DNA of 37,896 nt from Isosphaeraceae bacterium (GCA_025356435.1 JANXSY010000202.1:1-37896), one strand, 5' to 3'; positions 17,123 through 26,419 are shown, counted from the first letter of the stretch. Made by a program: numbers and translations. Notes: generated from the letters alone by a model not told the origin.

Positions 17123-18460
17123 TCAGAGACCGAATTGCTTTCGCTTTCGGTAGAGCGTGCTTGGATCGATCCCAAGGGTCCGAGCCGCGTCTTCGCGACT
17201 GAGGGCGGTGGCGAGTATGCGTCGGATGTGCTCGATTTCCAGCTCTTCGAGTGAGACGGCTCCACCAACCTGAACGGGGCTGCCGACGGCTATGCGTCGG
17301 GTCGCAATCCGTTCGGGCAGATCGGACAGGCCGACGACCGGGTCTTCCGCGAGGATCGCCACTCGTTCGATCGCGTTCCGCAGTTCACGGAGATTGCCGG
17401 GCCAAGGGTGACGCGTGATGGCGTCTCTCGCCTCGGTCGTGAAGCCGGTGAGCACTCGGCCGGTCTGGCGGGCGAAGTGGCTGAGAAGGTGCTCGGCGAG
17501 GTCGAGGATATCCGTCCGGGCTCGCAACGGCGGGAGCGTCACTTCGACGACGTTGAGCCGATAGAGCAGATCCTCGCGGAACTGCCCTGTGGTGACGGCG
17601 GCTTCCAGGTCACGATTCGTGGCGGCGATGAGTCGAACGTCGGCGACGCGGGTCTTCGTCTCGCCGACGCGCTCGTATTTTTTTGACTGGAGGAACCGAA
17701 GCAATTTGGGCTGGAGGGCAGGGGGGAGGTCGCCGATCTCGTCGAGGAACAGAGTCCCACCTTCGGCCACCGCCACCTTTCCCGCCGCGTCGCGGACCGC
17801 GCCGGTGAAGGCACCCCGGACGTGGCCGAAGAGATCACTCTCCAGTAATTCGGCACTCAGGCTGGGGCAGCTTACCGTGATGAACGGTCCCGAAGCCCGG
17901 CGGCTCCAGGCGTGTACGGCGCGAGACAGAACGCCTTTGCCGGTGCCGTTTTCGCCTCGAATCAAAACAGGGGCTTCCGAGGCAGCGACGCGTCGAGCAA
18001 GGGCGAGAACACTGTGCATCTTCGGATCGAGACCCCGCAGGTCAGCCTCGGGGACTTCGCTACGGACTTGCTCCTCAAGGTCGGCAACGCGGTCTCGCAG
18101 CCCTCGAACGCGTGCCACCCGTTCGATAACCGCCCTGACCTGGGCCGGCGTGAAGGGTTTGGGCAGATAATCAAACGCACCCCTGCGCATGGCTTCGACG
18201 GCGGTGTCGATACTCGCATGCGCCGTCATGATCACCGCAGCGAGCCGAGGCGACTGCGCGAGCAGGGTCTCTAAGAGGTCGAGCCCCGACTCGTTTCCCA
18301 ACCGCAGATCGACCAGGGCGACGTCATAGGGAGACAGGCTGGCAAGCTCGATCGCCCCGGTCGCTGTCTCGACGTCATCGACGCCGTGACCACCCGCCTC
18401 CAAGGTCAGTCGGAGGGTGCGCCGGATGTTGGGCTCGTCGTCGATGATCAGGATCCTCAT
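17123..18460 (-). CDS. NtrC-family sigma54-dependent response regulator
   Basis: This 445-residue activator has a receiver domain (phospho-acceptor D51, Lys K101), a coiled linker (about 120-140) and an AAA+ sigma54-interaction domain. The AAA+ domain carries Walker A GENGTGKG (169-176), GAFTGA (216-221) and Walker B TLFLDE (236-241). A Fis-type helix-turn-helix at the C-terminus contains DAARTLGIDPSTLYRKRKQ. Intact GAFTGA means it can remodel sigma54 holoenzyme. It is the only DNA-binding regulator in the potassium island, lies directly upstream of the kinase gene on the same strand, and is the likely activator of the sigma54 element at 16975-16988. The start at 18460 (MRILIIDDEP) gives the normal family N-terminus; a 10-residue-longer start has no support. 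GGGG lies 7 bases upstream. Confidence 0.95.
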   Translation of the reverse strand: MRILIIDDEPNIRRTLRLTLEAGGHGVDDVETATGAIELASLSPYDVALVDLRLGNESGLDLLETLLAQSPRLAAVIMTAHASIDTAVEAMRRGAFDYLPKPFTPAQVRAVIERVARVRGLRDRVADLEEQVRSEVPEADLRGLDPKMHSVLALARRVAASEAPVLIRGENGTGKGVLSRAVHAWSRRASGPFITVSCPSLSAELLESDLFGHVRGAFTGAVRDAAGKVAVAEGGTLFLDEIGDLPPALQPKLLRFLQSKKYERVGETKTRVADVRLIAATNRDLEAAVTTGQFREDLLYRLNVVEVTLPPLRARTDILDLAEHLLSHFARQTGRVLTGFTTEARDAITRHPWPGNLRELRNAIERVAILAEDPVVGLSDLPERIATRRIAVGSPVQVGGAVSLEELEIEHIRRILATALSREDAARTLGIDPSTLYRKRKQFGL

Positions 18461-18501
18461 CGTGGCCCCATCACGGTAATTCTGCGTCAATTGGCCAGTT
18501 T

Positions 18502-18548
18502 TTGCTCACTTGTTGCTCATGATAAGTGATCGTTCGCAAGATTGTCCA
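18502..18548 (-). promoter_or_regulatory. Putative sigma70 promoter and direct repeat upstream of the NtrC-type regulator
   Basis: On the reverse strand TGGACA (18543-18548) and TATCAT (18519-18524) are each one base from consensus and are separated by 18 bases. The initiation region just after it carries a direct repeat, TGAGCAA twice with an 11-base period (plus-strand TTGCTCA at 18502-18508 and 18513-18519), one helical turn apart. The repeat is placed where a repressor, or the regulator itself, could act. Confidence 0.4.
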
Positions 18549-18551
18549 CCA

Positions 18552-18574
18552 GCGACCATCCCCCAGGGTGTCGC
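18552..18574 (-). terminator. Weak hairpin downstream of the DUF427 gene
   Basis: GCGAC and GTCGC arms with an inner CCC/GGG pair enclose a short loop, about 75 bases after the DUF427 stop. The stem has bulges and no T tract. It may end the DUF427 transcript before the promoter of the NtrC-type gene. The rest of 18461-18649 shows no credible gene. Confidence 0.3.
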
Positions 18575-18649
18575 TGTCGATTCCGGTATTTTGCGCGGGC
18601 ACTGAGCGTTGGTCTTTGGAGATTCGAGGCGATCCTGGATTCGTCAACT

Positions 18650-19147
18650 TTACCAGCCCGACGTCCCGGCCGGTCCCTTGAAGGGGCCAACGATCTCGGT
18701 GGTGATCCAGCCGCCATAGAAATCGCCTTCCTGCGCATGCACCAGTTGGCCATCGACGGTACAGGCGTCGACCCGGCTGGGGTAGAATGCGTAGTGGTCT
18801 CGGATCACCGCGAAGGCAGGCGACGGGGCGGGATAATACCAGCCCGCGTCCTTTGAGCGTCGGCCCTCGACGACCAGGTCGAAGTAGCCGGCGCGGCCCT
18901 TGAACTCACAGAAACTCGACCTCGTCGAGCGGACGACGAATTCCTGGTGGATGTCTTTGGCCGGGATGTAGAAGACGGGAGGATGGCTCGTCTCAAGCAC
19001 GCGGATCGCACATCGTGTCTCTGCGATGACTTGGCCCGCGAACTCGACCCGGACTAGCCTTGACGACGCCTCAGCCCGAGGCGGCCTTGGGTAATCCCAG
19101 ACTGATTCCTGGCCGGGTTCGGGTTCGATTCTTTTGAACGATGGCAT
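18650..19147 (-). CDS. DUF427 family protein
   Basis: This 165-residue cytoplasmic protein matches the DUF427 family: VWDYPRPP near residue 17, an FAGQVIAETRCAIRVLETSHPPVFYIPAKDI core, SFCEFKGRAGYFDLVV and AFYPSRVDACTVDG. DUF427 proteins are small beta-rich proteins of unknown biochemical role that often sit alone or near redox genes. No catalytic claim is made. AAGGA lies 8 bases before the ATG at 19147. The upstream region carries a conspicuous pair of 20-base direct repeats. Confidence 0.87.
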   Translation of the reverse strand: MPSFKRIEPEPGQESVWDYPRPPRAEASSRLVRVEFAGQVIAETRCAIRVLETSHPPVFYIPAKDIHQEFVVRSTRSSFCEFKGRAGYFDLVVEGRRSKDAGWYYPAPSPAFAVIRDHYAFYPSRVDACTVDGQLVHAQEGDFYGGWITTEIVGPFKGPAGTSGW

Positions 19148-19182
19148 CGGCGCGGTCCTTGATCGGGCGGTCTGCGATCATT

Positions 19183-19224
19183 CTATGCGGGAGGGACACG
19201 CCGACTATGCGGGAGAGACACGCC
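19183..19224 (-). repeat. Two 20-base direct repeats, period 22, upstream of the DUF427 gene
   Basis: Copies at 19183-19202 and 19205-19224 read CTATGCGGGAGGGACACGCC and CTATGCGGGAGAGACACGCC, one mismatch apart and separated by 2 bases. The pair lies 36-77 bases before the DUF427 start and has a period of two helical turns. This is the arrangement expected for a dimeric or tandem regulator site or a sigma-factor-adjacent operator. No other copy was noticed in the window. Confidence 0.6.
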
Positions 19225-19276
19225 AGTTGCCGATGGATATCAATACTCACCGATACAATCCGCAAAACTCGTCAAT

Positions 19277-19817
19277 TTAGTTGGCTACGCTGAAGTCAAT
19301 AGACCTCATCCGCCGGCCGTGAAGCACTTCACGTATTTGTTCGAGGCTGACCGGCTTCACAAGATGGTAATCAAATCCGGCGATCTTGGAGCGGATCATG
19401 TCTTCCTCTTGTCCATAGCCCGTGAGCGCGATCAGGGTCGGCCTGATTTCGCACGTTTGGCGGCGAATCACCTCGGCAACCTGGAACCCGTCCATTCCAG
19501 GCAGGCCAATGTCGAAAATTATGCTGCTGCCACCATCTCAAACAAGTGCTGGGCCGTAAGCGTATCAACACTCGGCAAACTATTGATGTTAATGACGGCA
19601 AATCCCGAGCCGGTCTCGACGATCCGCTGGAGTAGTGACTCCATGACGACCTGAGTGCGCGAGCTGTCGAGCGTCCCGATCATCTCTTCCTTAACGCCTT
19701 CACCGCCTCAACGGTCGGTCGGCGCTCGACCTGATAGAGTTGATGGCCGAGCAGCGTCAATGTCCTTGCGGCAAGCGCCGTTAGACCCAGCCAAGGACGA
19801 TCATCGCCGGACGCCAT
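19277..19817 (-). pseudogene. Decayed receiver-domain gene interrupted by an RsbR-type STAS fragment
   Basis: Reverse-strand reading gives three pieces in different frames. First (19680-19817) is a 45-residue frame whose end, LTLLGHQLYQVERRPTVEAV, looks like the first half of a receiver domain and stops at TGA. Second (19519-19689) contains IGTLDSSRTQVVMESLLQRI, SGFAVININSLPSVDT and AQHLFEMVAAA, matching the middle of an RsbR-type STAS domain, and stops at TAA. Third (19277 to about 19538) continues as IIFDIGLPGMDGFQVAEV, LIALTGYGQEED and LVKPVSLEQIREVL, the second half of a receiver. Joined, pieces one and three would make one receiver domain with the STAS piece replacing the strand before the phospho-acceptor Asp. 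No complete protein can be made. The identity of piece one is the least certain. Confidence 0.62.
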
Positions 19818-19885
19818 CGAGGTCGGGGGACCATCGTCAACGGGCTTTCGTCGGGTATGATGTCGAGTCCCGCGGCAGGGACCGT

Positions 19886-20071
19886 TCAGTCAGTCGCCGC
19901 CCCGACGAGTTTTCGACGGTCGGCCTCGACGAGTTCTCCGCGGCGGATCAAGATGTCACCAGGGGCGTCAATGCCGATCCGGACCGAGTTGCGGTCGATC
20001 TTGACGATTGTGATCATCAGGTCGTCGCCGATCTGGAACTTCTGGCAAGACTTGCGGCTCAGGACCAGCAT
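19886..20071 (-). CDS. csrA: Translational regulator CsrA
   Basis: This 61-residue protein is a typical CsrA: MLVLSRKSCQKFQIGD at the start, ITIVKIDRNSVRIGIDAP in the middle and ILIRRGEL at the end. Its two conserved RNA-contact regions (the LVLSR strand and the VRIGIDAP..I..RGE segment) are present. CsrA dimers bind GGA motifs in mRNA leaders and control translation and stability. The start is fixed by AAGGAGG, 8 bases before ATG. The gene is divergent from the membrane protein at 20316 and lies upstream, on the same strand, of the decayed receiver region. Confidence 0.95.
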   Translation of the reverse strand: MLVLSRKSCQKFQIGDDLMITIVKIDRNSVRIGIDAPGDILIRRGELVEADRRKLVGAATD

Positions 20072-20315
20072 GAGAGACTCCTCCTTGAGTGCAGTGAACG
20101 TCCCGCGATGGGCTAGACAGAGGCCCCAAACAGATGCACGGGCCATGCCATCAGGCCGACCGAACTCGCGGTGATTGGCCTAAGTCGACGGCCTGGTGAG
20201 ACTTATTCGGGATATTTTTGGTCCCGGAACCTCTCTCAGACGAACGTTGATCGGTCGGGATTGTCATTTTTGCCTCAAGTTTGGGATCAAGATCGCGGCC
20301 GAAGGGGGCTTGAAC

Positions 20316-22793
20316 GTGGAAGGCGACGAGACGACGAGGGCGGGGCGGTGGGCATCGGTCGCGCCTTACCTCCTGATGGTCGTCGCGCTGCTCGCGTGGC
20401 TCTGGCCGATCGGGCTCGGCGGGGAGATGCCGATTGGCGGCGACGTGACCCAGTTCTCGATCGGCCTCATGGCTGAGCTAGGACGTGCCCTCCGCGCGGG
20501 CCGCATCCCCTTCTGGAACGACCTCTGGGGCTATGGATTCCCCGGCCTTGCCGAGAGCCAGATGGGCGTCTTCTACCCGCCGCACATCCTGCTCTATGGT
20601 CTGCTCCCGGTCGAACTGGCTTATACGGCGTGCCTCGTCCTTCATACCCTCTGGTCGGGCCTGGGTGCGGCCTGGGCATCGAGGCGATTCGGCAGTTCCC
20701 ACCGAGGGGCGGCACTCGCGGGCTTCGCCTGGGCCTCGGGAGGGTTCTTCCTCGTCCATCTCCCCCACCAATGGGGCGCATCGACCGCGAGCTGGATGCC
20801 CTGGGCCTGGGGCCTGGCCTGGCTCGTCGCGCGGGGCGAGGGGGGACGCCGAGCCGCCCTCCTGCTCGCGGCCGTCCTCGCGATCCAGGTGTTGCCGGGA
20901 CACTTTCAGCTCGCCTTCATCACCCAGGCCACCGCGAGCCTGGTCGGCCTCTGCGGCCTGGTCTCGCGATGGGACCGGGGCCGGCGGACAGTGCCGCTGC
21001 TGCTGGCCTTCGCCGCAGTCATCCCGCTCGGACTGGCCCAGCTTGCACCAACGGCCGAGCTGGCGAGCCTGTCGAAATCGCAACGGAGCGTCGAATATCT
21101 CTCGGCCTTCGCGAGCCCCCCGAGTCACCTGGTCAGCTATGTCGCGCCTGGGCTGTTCCACCAGTCGCCGCTCTGGCGTCCGCTGGCCTGGGATGCCTTC
21201 CACGCCATGCCCGAGGAGCATCTCGCCGCGATCGGCCTGGTGCCGCTCTTTCTGGCGATGCTGGCCTTGAAGGGCTGGCGAGACCCGGTCGTCAGGACGC
21301 TCGCACTCGTCGCTCTGGTAGCGACCTGTCTCAGCCTCGGACCGTATTTCCCCGGCTTCTCGACCTATGCCCGACTCCCCGGCTTCTCTTTCTTCCGAGC
21401 CCCCGCGCGCTGGGGAGCGGCGGCAATGCTGGCCCTGGCCATCCTGGCGGGGCGAGGCCTTGATGCGCTCACCTCGCTGCCCAGGCCCGCCCGGAGCCTC
21501 CGGCGATTCGTCCTGATCGCGGCGAGTCTGCCCCTGCTGGTCGTCGCCCTCTTCGAACTCGCCCTCTTCGCAACTGGGCCGGTCGAGGGACGGCCGGACT
21601 ATCCCGAGATCACCCGCCTTCTCGATCGCAGCTTCCGGCTGATGCCTTGGTCTGCCGACCCGCCTCTCTCGGCTTACATCAGAGACACGAGACGCACCCT
21701 TCACGACAACCGTGTCCAGGTCGCGCTGGCGAGGCAGGGGCAGGCACCCGAGGCCGCCAACCGTTCGCTTGCGGCGACTCGGGGCGCGGTCTATCTGCAG
21801 GAGATTGGCCCGACTGTCGCGGCCCTCGCCGCCCTCGTGGTCCTCTCAACCCTGGCCGGAAGGCGGCGGGTGTTCGCGATCGGCCTGATCGTGCTCATGC
21901 TGGCCGAGGCAGGTTACTGGAGCCGAAAGCGGCCGTTCGACCTCGGCCCGATCCGGCCGCTGACAGAGCAAAGCGCGGTGCTTCGGGAACTCGCTTCGTT
22001 GCCGCGCGGGACGAGATCGGTCGATCCGGCAAAGAATCTGGTCATGATCGCCGGCTCGGCACCTCTGGCGGCCTATCGGACGCTCGACCTCCCCTGCATG
22101 GCGGAATTCACCCAACTCGCCACCGCGCCAGCGCTCGTCAACTATCCCCAGGCCGAGGCCGCCATGAGGGCGATCGGAGTCGGTGTCAGGATCTTCGATA
22201 CGTGGTCGTATTCTCTTATCCTCAAGGGTTCGCCCGCATTGATCGGCTGGAGACGGGTCGCCGAGGTTGATGACCCCTCACTCGTCGGCTGGCTCACGGG
22301 GGCCGACTTCGTCACGGCGATGGCGAAGGGCAGGGGGCCTTACGCGTTGAGCCTGTTCACGATCTGGCGGCCGGTGTCCGAACCCGCGCGGGCCTGGTTC
22401 GTGTCGGGTCGGTTGAGCGCCGGGGGCGATCCGCAGAGCGTGCTCGCAGCCCTTGGACCCGCCAAGCCGCTCGCCTGGCGGTCGGACCGGCCGGAGGACG
22501 TGACGGTCGAGTTTGATGCGACCGGCCCGGGGACGGTCGTCCTGGCGCAGCTTGACTACCCCCGATGGCGGGCGACCCTGAACGGTCAACCCGTGCCGAT
22601 TGCCCGGGCGTTCGACGGCTGGCAGGGGGTCGAGGTGCCGGGATCGGGGCGTTGGACGCTCCTCCTCCACTACGATGCGTCCCGAGACTGGGCCTGCATC
22701 GGGGTCTCGGGGCTGGCCTGGATGGCTTGGGGTCTGTTGTACTGGAAAGCGAAGCCGAAGCTGGGGCGACAAGTCGAGGAGAACGGACGATGA
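20316..22793 (+). CDS. Large polytopic membrane protein, YfhO/GT-C glycosyltransferase-like
   Basis: From the GTG at 20316 the product has 825 residues. The upper half has about ten membrane helices, and the first extracytoplasmic loop carries GGDVTQFSIGLMAELGRALR and RIPFWNDLWGYGFPGLAESQ. This is the acidic loop pattern seen in YfhO-like and other GT-C proteins that use polyprenyl-phosphate sugars. The last 200 residues are a soluble beta-rich domain ending FDGWQGVEVPGSGRWTLLLHYD, then a final helix. A role in glycosylating cell-surface polymers is inferred. The GTG is preferred because GGGGG lies 7 bases upstream; a further-upstream ATG at 20196 would add 40 residues without membrane or signal character. 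Its stop overlaps the argC start (ATGA). Confidence 0.78.
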   Translation: MEGDETTRAGRWASVAPYLLMVVALLAWLWPIGLGGEMPIGGDVTQFSIGLMAELGRALRAGRIPFWNDLWGYGFPGLAESQMGVFYPPHILLYGLLPVELAYTACLVLHTLWSGLGAAWASRRFGSSHRGAALAGFAWASGGFFLVHLPHQWGASTASWMPWAWGLAWLVARGEGGRRAALLLAAVLAIQVLPGHFQLAFITQATASLVGLCGLVSRWDRGRRTVPLLLAFAAVIPLGLAQLAPTAELASLSKSQRSVEYLSAFASPPSHLVSYVAPGLFHQSPLWRPLAWDAFHAMPEEHLAAIGLVPLFLAMLALKGWRDPVVRTLALVALVATCLSLGPYFPGFSTYARLPGFSFFRAPARWGAAAMLALAILAGRGLDALTSLPRPARSLRRFVLIAASLPLLVVALFELALFATGPVEGRPDYPEITRLLDRSFRLMPWSADPPLSAYIRDTRRTLHDNRVQVALARQGQAPEAANRSLAATRGAVYLQEIGPTVAALAALVVLSTLAGRRRVFAIGLIVLMLAEAGYWSRKRPFDLGPIRPLTEQSAVLRELASLPRGTRSVDPAKNLVMIAGSAPLAAYRTLDLPCMAEFTQLATAPALVNYPQAEAAMRAIGVGVRIFDTWSYSLILKGSPALIGWRRVAEVDDPSLVGWLTGADFVTAMAKGRGPYALSLFTIWRPVSEPARAWFVSGRLSAGGDPQSVLAALGPAKPLAWRSDRPEDVTVEFDATGPGTVVLAQLDYPRWRATLNGQPVPIARAFDGWQGVEVPGSGRWTLLLHYDASRDWACIGVSGLAWMAWGLLYWKAKPKLGRQVEENGR

Positions 22794-23815
22794 TCGATGT
22801 GGCGGTCGTAGGGGCTTCAGGCTATGCAGCGCGAGAGCTGTTTCGCATCTTGCTGGGCCACCCCCAGGCTCGGGTGACGATGGCGACCTCCCGGCAAGAC
22901 GAGGGGACGCGGGTCGACGCACTCCACCCCAGCCTCGCCGCGCGGATCGGCCTGACATGCGAGCTGTTTGACCCCGACCGGCTGGCCGCCAGGGCGAGCG
23001 TCGCCTTCCTCGGCCTCCCCCACACCGCGAGCTTCGCCGTGACGCCCGCCCTCCGCGAGCGCGGGGTGAAGGTGATCGACCTCAGTGCCGATTATCGACT
23101 CAAAGACGCCGATGTCTATGCCGACTGGTATAATCATACTCATATTGATCCTGCCGGACTCCGCGAGGCGGTCTACGGCCTGCCCGAACTCTATCGGTCG
23201 TCGATCCCGGCCGCCGGATTGATCGCCAACCCGGGCTGTTACACGTCGGCGAGTATCCTCGCGCTGGCCCCGCTGGTTGCTCACGATCTGATCGAGCGGA
23301 AGGGGATTATCATCGACGCCAAGAGCGGCGTCTCAGGGGCGGGCCGCACGCCGAAGCCCAACCTCCACTTTCCCGAGGCCAACGAGAGCGTCTCGGCCTA
23401 CAGCATCGGCCGGCATCGCCACACCCCAGAGATCGACCAGATCCTCACCGATGTCGGCCTCGCCTCGGCGCAGACTGAGCCCGTCGAGGTGATCTTCACC
23501 CCCCATCTCATGCCGATGGATCGCGGAATCCACGCAACGATTTATGCGACTCCGAAGGGTATCCCCGTCGAACATGACTTGATGGACCTCTATCGGTCGT
23601 TCTATCGAGACAGCCCGTTCATCCGGGTCGTGAACAACCCCCCTTCGACTAAAGACTCGACCCACACCAACTTCTGCGACATCACCGTCCGGGTGGTCCG
23701 AGGAAAGATCCTCATCATCTCGTGTCTCGATAACCTGCTCAAAGGGGCGTCAGGCGTGGCGGTGCAGAACTTCAACCTGATGCACGGCTTCGACGAGGCG
23801 GCGGGTCTGCTTTAG
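22790..23815 (+). CDS. argC: N-acetyl-gamma-glutamyl-phosphate reductase
   Basis: This 341-residue enzyme catalyses the NADPH-dependent reduction of N-acetylglutamyl phosphate to the semialdehyde, the third step of arginine synthesis. The N-terminal GASGYAARELFRIL is the nucleotide-binding loop. The catalytic Cys is C150 in ANPGCYTS and the conserved His is H211 in GRHRHTPEI. SGVSGAGRTPKPNLHF and FTPHLMPMDRGI are further family segments. ATG at 22790 overlaps the upstream TGA, with GAGGAG upstream. No other arginine genes are nearby, so its coupling to a membrane glycosyltransferase-like gene is positional only. Confidence 0.95.
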   Translation: MIDVAVVGASGYAARELFRILLGHPQARVTMATSRQDEGTRVDALHPSLAARIGLTCELFDPDRLAARASVAFLGLPHTASFAVTPALRERGVKVIDLSADYRLKDADVYADWYNHTHIDPAGLREAVYGLPELYRSSIPAAGLIANPGCYTSASILALAPLVAHDLIERKGIIIDAKSGVSGAGRTPKPNLHFPEANESVSAYSIGRHRHTPEIDQILTDVGLASAQTEPVEVIFTPHLMPMDRGIHATIYATPKGIPVEHDLMDLYRSFYRDSPFIRVVNNPPSTKDSTHTNFCDITVRVVRGKILIISCLDNLLKGASGVAVQNFNLMHGFDEAAGLL

Positions 23816-23864
23816 GATCAAGAGAATGGCCAACTCCGCACGCGCGGCCTCTCCCCTCGCCCCC

Positions 23865-23880
23865 CCGGTTCGAAAACTGG
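23865..23880 (+). terminator. Small hairpin downstream of argC
   Basis: CCGGTT-CGAA-AACTGG can form a 6-base stem with one G-U pair and a stable tetraloop, about 50 bases after the argC stop. It is preceded by a C tract and is not followed by T residues. It is a weak terminator candidate; the rest of 23816-24019 shows no gene. Confidence 0.3.
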
Positions 23881-24019
23881 TTCCACCCATCAGAGGAGCG
23901 ACTGCAATCCTTTTGTCGCGACTCGCCGACGTTTCTCGTGGAAGGCTCACCGGTTAGTATGATGGGCGGCGCGGGACCTCCCCCGCGTTGACCGAGCCCG
24001 CTGAGCCGAGGATACCGCG

Positions 24020-26419
24020 ATGTCTCCCACCCGCCTCGCCCTTTGCGGCCTTCTGGTCTGCCTGTGCGCGACCGCCCACGCCGAAGATCCCCCGAAGGCC
24101 AAACCGGTGGCGCGCGCCAATCGGCTCGCGAAGGAGACCAGCCCCTATCTGCTGCTCCATGCCCACAACCCGGTCGATTGGTATCCCTGGGGGGCCGAGG
24201 CGTTCGCGAAGGCCAAGGCCGAGGGGAAGCCGATTTTTCTCTCGATCGGCTATAGCGCCTGCTACTGGTGCCACGTCATGGAGCGAGAGAGCTTCAGTGA
24301 CCCCGCGATCGCCAAGGCGCTGAACGAGAACTTCATCTGCATCAAGGTCGATCGCGAAGAACGCCCCGACGTCGATCAGCTCTACATGACGGCGCTCCAG
24401 GTCTTCAGCGGCTCGGGCGGCTGGCCGATGTCGATGTTTCTCATGCCCGACGGCCGACCGTTCTTCGGCGGGACCTATTTCCCCCCCCACGATCGCGAAG
24501 GGAATTCCGGCTTCGACTCGCTCCTCAAAGCCGTCCACACGGCCTGGCGAGACAAGCATGACTTGCTCGAACGCGACGCCGCCAACCTCACCGAGGTCGT
24601 GAAGAAGACCGTCGACCGGACCTCCGCGCTCGGTCGGGTCACCCTCACCCGCGAACTCTCGACGAGCGGCGTCAAAGAACTCGCCGACCAATATGATCCT
24701 GACTTCGGCGGCTTCGGCTTCAACCCCGCCCGGCCGAACCGGCCCAAGTTTCCCGAGCCGGTCAACCTCGTCTACCTCCTCGATCAAGATCGGCGTGAGG
24801 GGGCTGCGACGGCACCGAGCGAGGTCCGGAAACAAGTCCTCACGACCCTCGACCGGATGGCGCGCGGAGGTATCCGCGACCACCTTGCCGGGGGCTATCA
24901 TCGCTACAGCACGAAGCGCGACTGGTCGGTGCCGCACTTCGAGAAGATGCTCTACGATAATGCCCAGCTCGCCACGGTCCACCTACTCGCCTTCGAACGA
25001 ACCGGCGACCCGCGGTGGCGGACCGAGGCCGAGGCGACGTTCGCATTCGTCGCACAATCGTTGACGAGCCCCGAAGGCGGTTTCTATTCGGCCCTTGATG
25101 CCGAATCTGAGGCCGAGGAGGGGCAGTCCTACGTCTGGACCCGCAACGAGCTCACGCGCGTCCTCGGCGATGCCGACGCGGCGACCTTCCGGCTCGTCTA
25201 CGGACTGGACGGCCCGCCCAACTTCGAAAAGGGTCGTTACGTCCTCCTTGAGCCGAAATCACGCGGAGACGTGGCGATCGACCTGGGAATGTCCGCCCAG
25301 ACGCTTGAATCGAAGCTCGTTTCGCTCAGACGGAAGTTGCTGGACGTTCGTGATCGGCGTCCAGCTCCGCTCCTTGACGATAAGGTGATCACCGCCTGGA
25401 ACGGCCTGATGATCGCCGCCTATGCCGACGGATTCCGCGTCTTGAAGGGGCCGAAATACCGCGAGGTCGCCAGCCGCGCGGCCGACTTCCTGCTGGCCAA
25501 ACTGCGGACGCCCGAGGGACGGCTCCTGCGGACCTATCGCGTCGGGCAGGCGAAGCTCGCGGCCTATCTCGAAGACTATGCCTTCCTCGCCCACGGCCTG
25601 CTCAGGCTTCACGCTGCGACTGGCGACCCCAAGCGGCTGGCACAGGCCAAGGCGCTGACGGATCGGATGATCGCTGACTTTGGCGACCCCAAGGACGGCG
25701 GTCTCTTCTACACCGCGGGCGACCACGAGAGCCTGCTCGCCCGCCCGAAAGACCCGTTCGACAACGCCCTGCCCGGCGCGAACAGCGTGGCGATCCGCGT
25801 GCTCGTGGCGCTCGGCGTGGCGACGGGCGATCGCACCTATCTCGACCACGCGGGCCGAGCCCTCGACGCCTTCAGCGCCTCGCTCGCGCGGTCCCCGTCG
25901 AACTCTCCGCTGATGCTCGTCGCGCTCGACGAATACCTCGACGCGCGGGGCGGCAAGGGGGGAGATATCGCCTCGGGCAAGCCTGCCGCAAAGTCCCAAG
26001 GTATCGTCACCGTGACAGGGACGGTCGGGGCCATTGCGGTCGAGCCGGGAGAGTCATTCGAGGCGTCGATCACAGTCTCGATCCGCGAAGGCTTTCACAT
26101 CTATGCCAACCCCGCCGGGTCAGACGACATCATTCCGACATCGGTCACTCTGACCGCCAAGGGCTTCAAACTGGAGTCGGTCGCGTATCCTAAGGGCATC
26201 GAGAAGACACTCGCCGCGAGCGGACCCGGCAAAGTGTCTCTCTACGAAACGACCGCGACGATCAAGGCACGCGTCCTCGCCGACCCGAAGGCCCCGCCAG
26301 GCGCGAACCGTCTGACGTTCAAGGTCCGGTCGCAAGCCTGCAACGACCGCTTCTGCCTCGCGCCGGAGACCTTGGAGGTGCCGATCGAGATCAAGGTTGG
26401 CGGGGTGTCGTCGAAGTAG
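24020..26419 (+). CDS. DUF255 thioredoxin-like protein with a C-terminal DsbD-alpha-like domain
   Basis: This 799-residue protein starts with a signal peptide (about residues 1-21). Residues of about 33-195 are the DUF255 (YyaL/Spata20) thioredoxin-like domain with [21 protein letters not shown] and the redox motif CYWCH at 81-85. Residues of about 220-640 form the alpha/alpha-barrel part typical of the family ([47 protein letters not shown]). Residues of about 670-797 match the periplasmic alpha domain of DsbD, with a Cys pair C774-x4-C779 in [12 protein letters not shown]. The fusion suggests a periplasmic thiol-disulfide function in which one domain reduces or receives electrons from the other. 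The substrate is unknown. Confidence 0.87.
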   Translation: MSPTRLALCGLLVCLCATAHAEDPPKAKPVARANRLAKETSPYLLLHAHNPVDWYPWGAEAFAKAKAEGKPIFLSIGYSACYWCHVMERESFSDPAIAKALNENFICIKVDREERPDVDQLYMTALQVFSGSGGWPMSMFLMPDGRPFFGGTYFPPHDREGNSGFDSLLKAVHTAWRDKHDLLERDAANLTEVVKKTVDRTSALGRVTLTRELSTSGVKELADQYDPDFGGFGFNPARPNRPKFPEPVNLVYLLDQDRREGAATAPSEVRKQVLTTLDRMARGGIRDHLAGGYHRYSTKRDWSVPHFEKMLYDNAQLATVHLLAFERTGDPRWRTEAEATFAFVAQSLTSPEGGFYSALDAESEAEEGQSYVWTRNELTRVLGDADAATFRLVYGLDGPPNFEKGRYVLLEPKSRGDVAIDLGMSAQTLESKLVSLRRKLLDVRDRRPAPLLDDKVITAWNGLMIAAYADGFRVLKGPKYREVASRAADFLLAKLRTPEGRLLRTYRVGQAKLAAYLEDYAFLAHGLLRLHAATGDPKRLAQAKALTDRMIADFGDPKDGGLFYTAGDHESLLARPKDPFDNALPGANSVAIRVLVALGVATGDRTYLDHAGRALDAFSASLARSPSNSPLMLVALDEYLDARGGKGGDIASGKPAAKSQGIVTVTGTVGAIAVEPGESFEASITVSIREGFHIYANPAGSDDIIPTSVTLTAKGFKLESVAYPKGIEKTLAASGPGKVSLYETTATIKARVLADPKAPPGANRLTFKVRSQACNDRFCLAPETLEVPIEIKVGGVSSK

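Noticed and set aside
18480..18496. TGGCCAATTGACGC as a second sigma54 promoter before the NtrC-type gene
   Set aside because: GG-to-GC spacing is 9, not 10, and it would start transcription within about 10 bases of the start codon.
20478..21704. Long reverse-strand frame (408 codons) opposite the YfhO-like membrane gene
   Set aside because: The product is Arg/Gln/Gly-rich with no domain, while the plus strand has clear membrane helices and GT-C loop motifs.
23866..23887. GGTTCGAAAACTGGTTCCACC as a tRNA T-arm
   Set aside because: There is no acceptor stem, D-arm or anticodon arm in the preceding 60 bases; it fits a small hairpin better.
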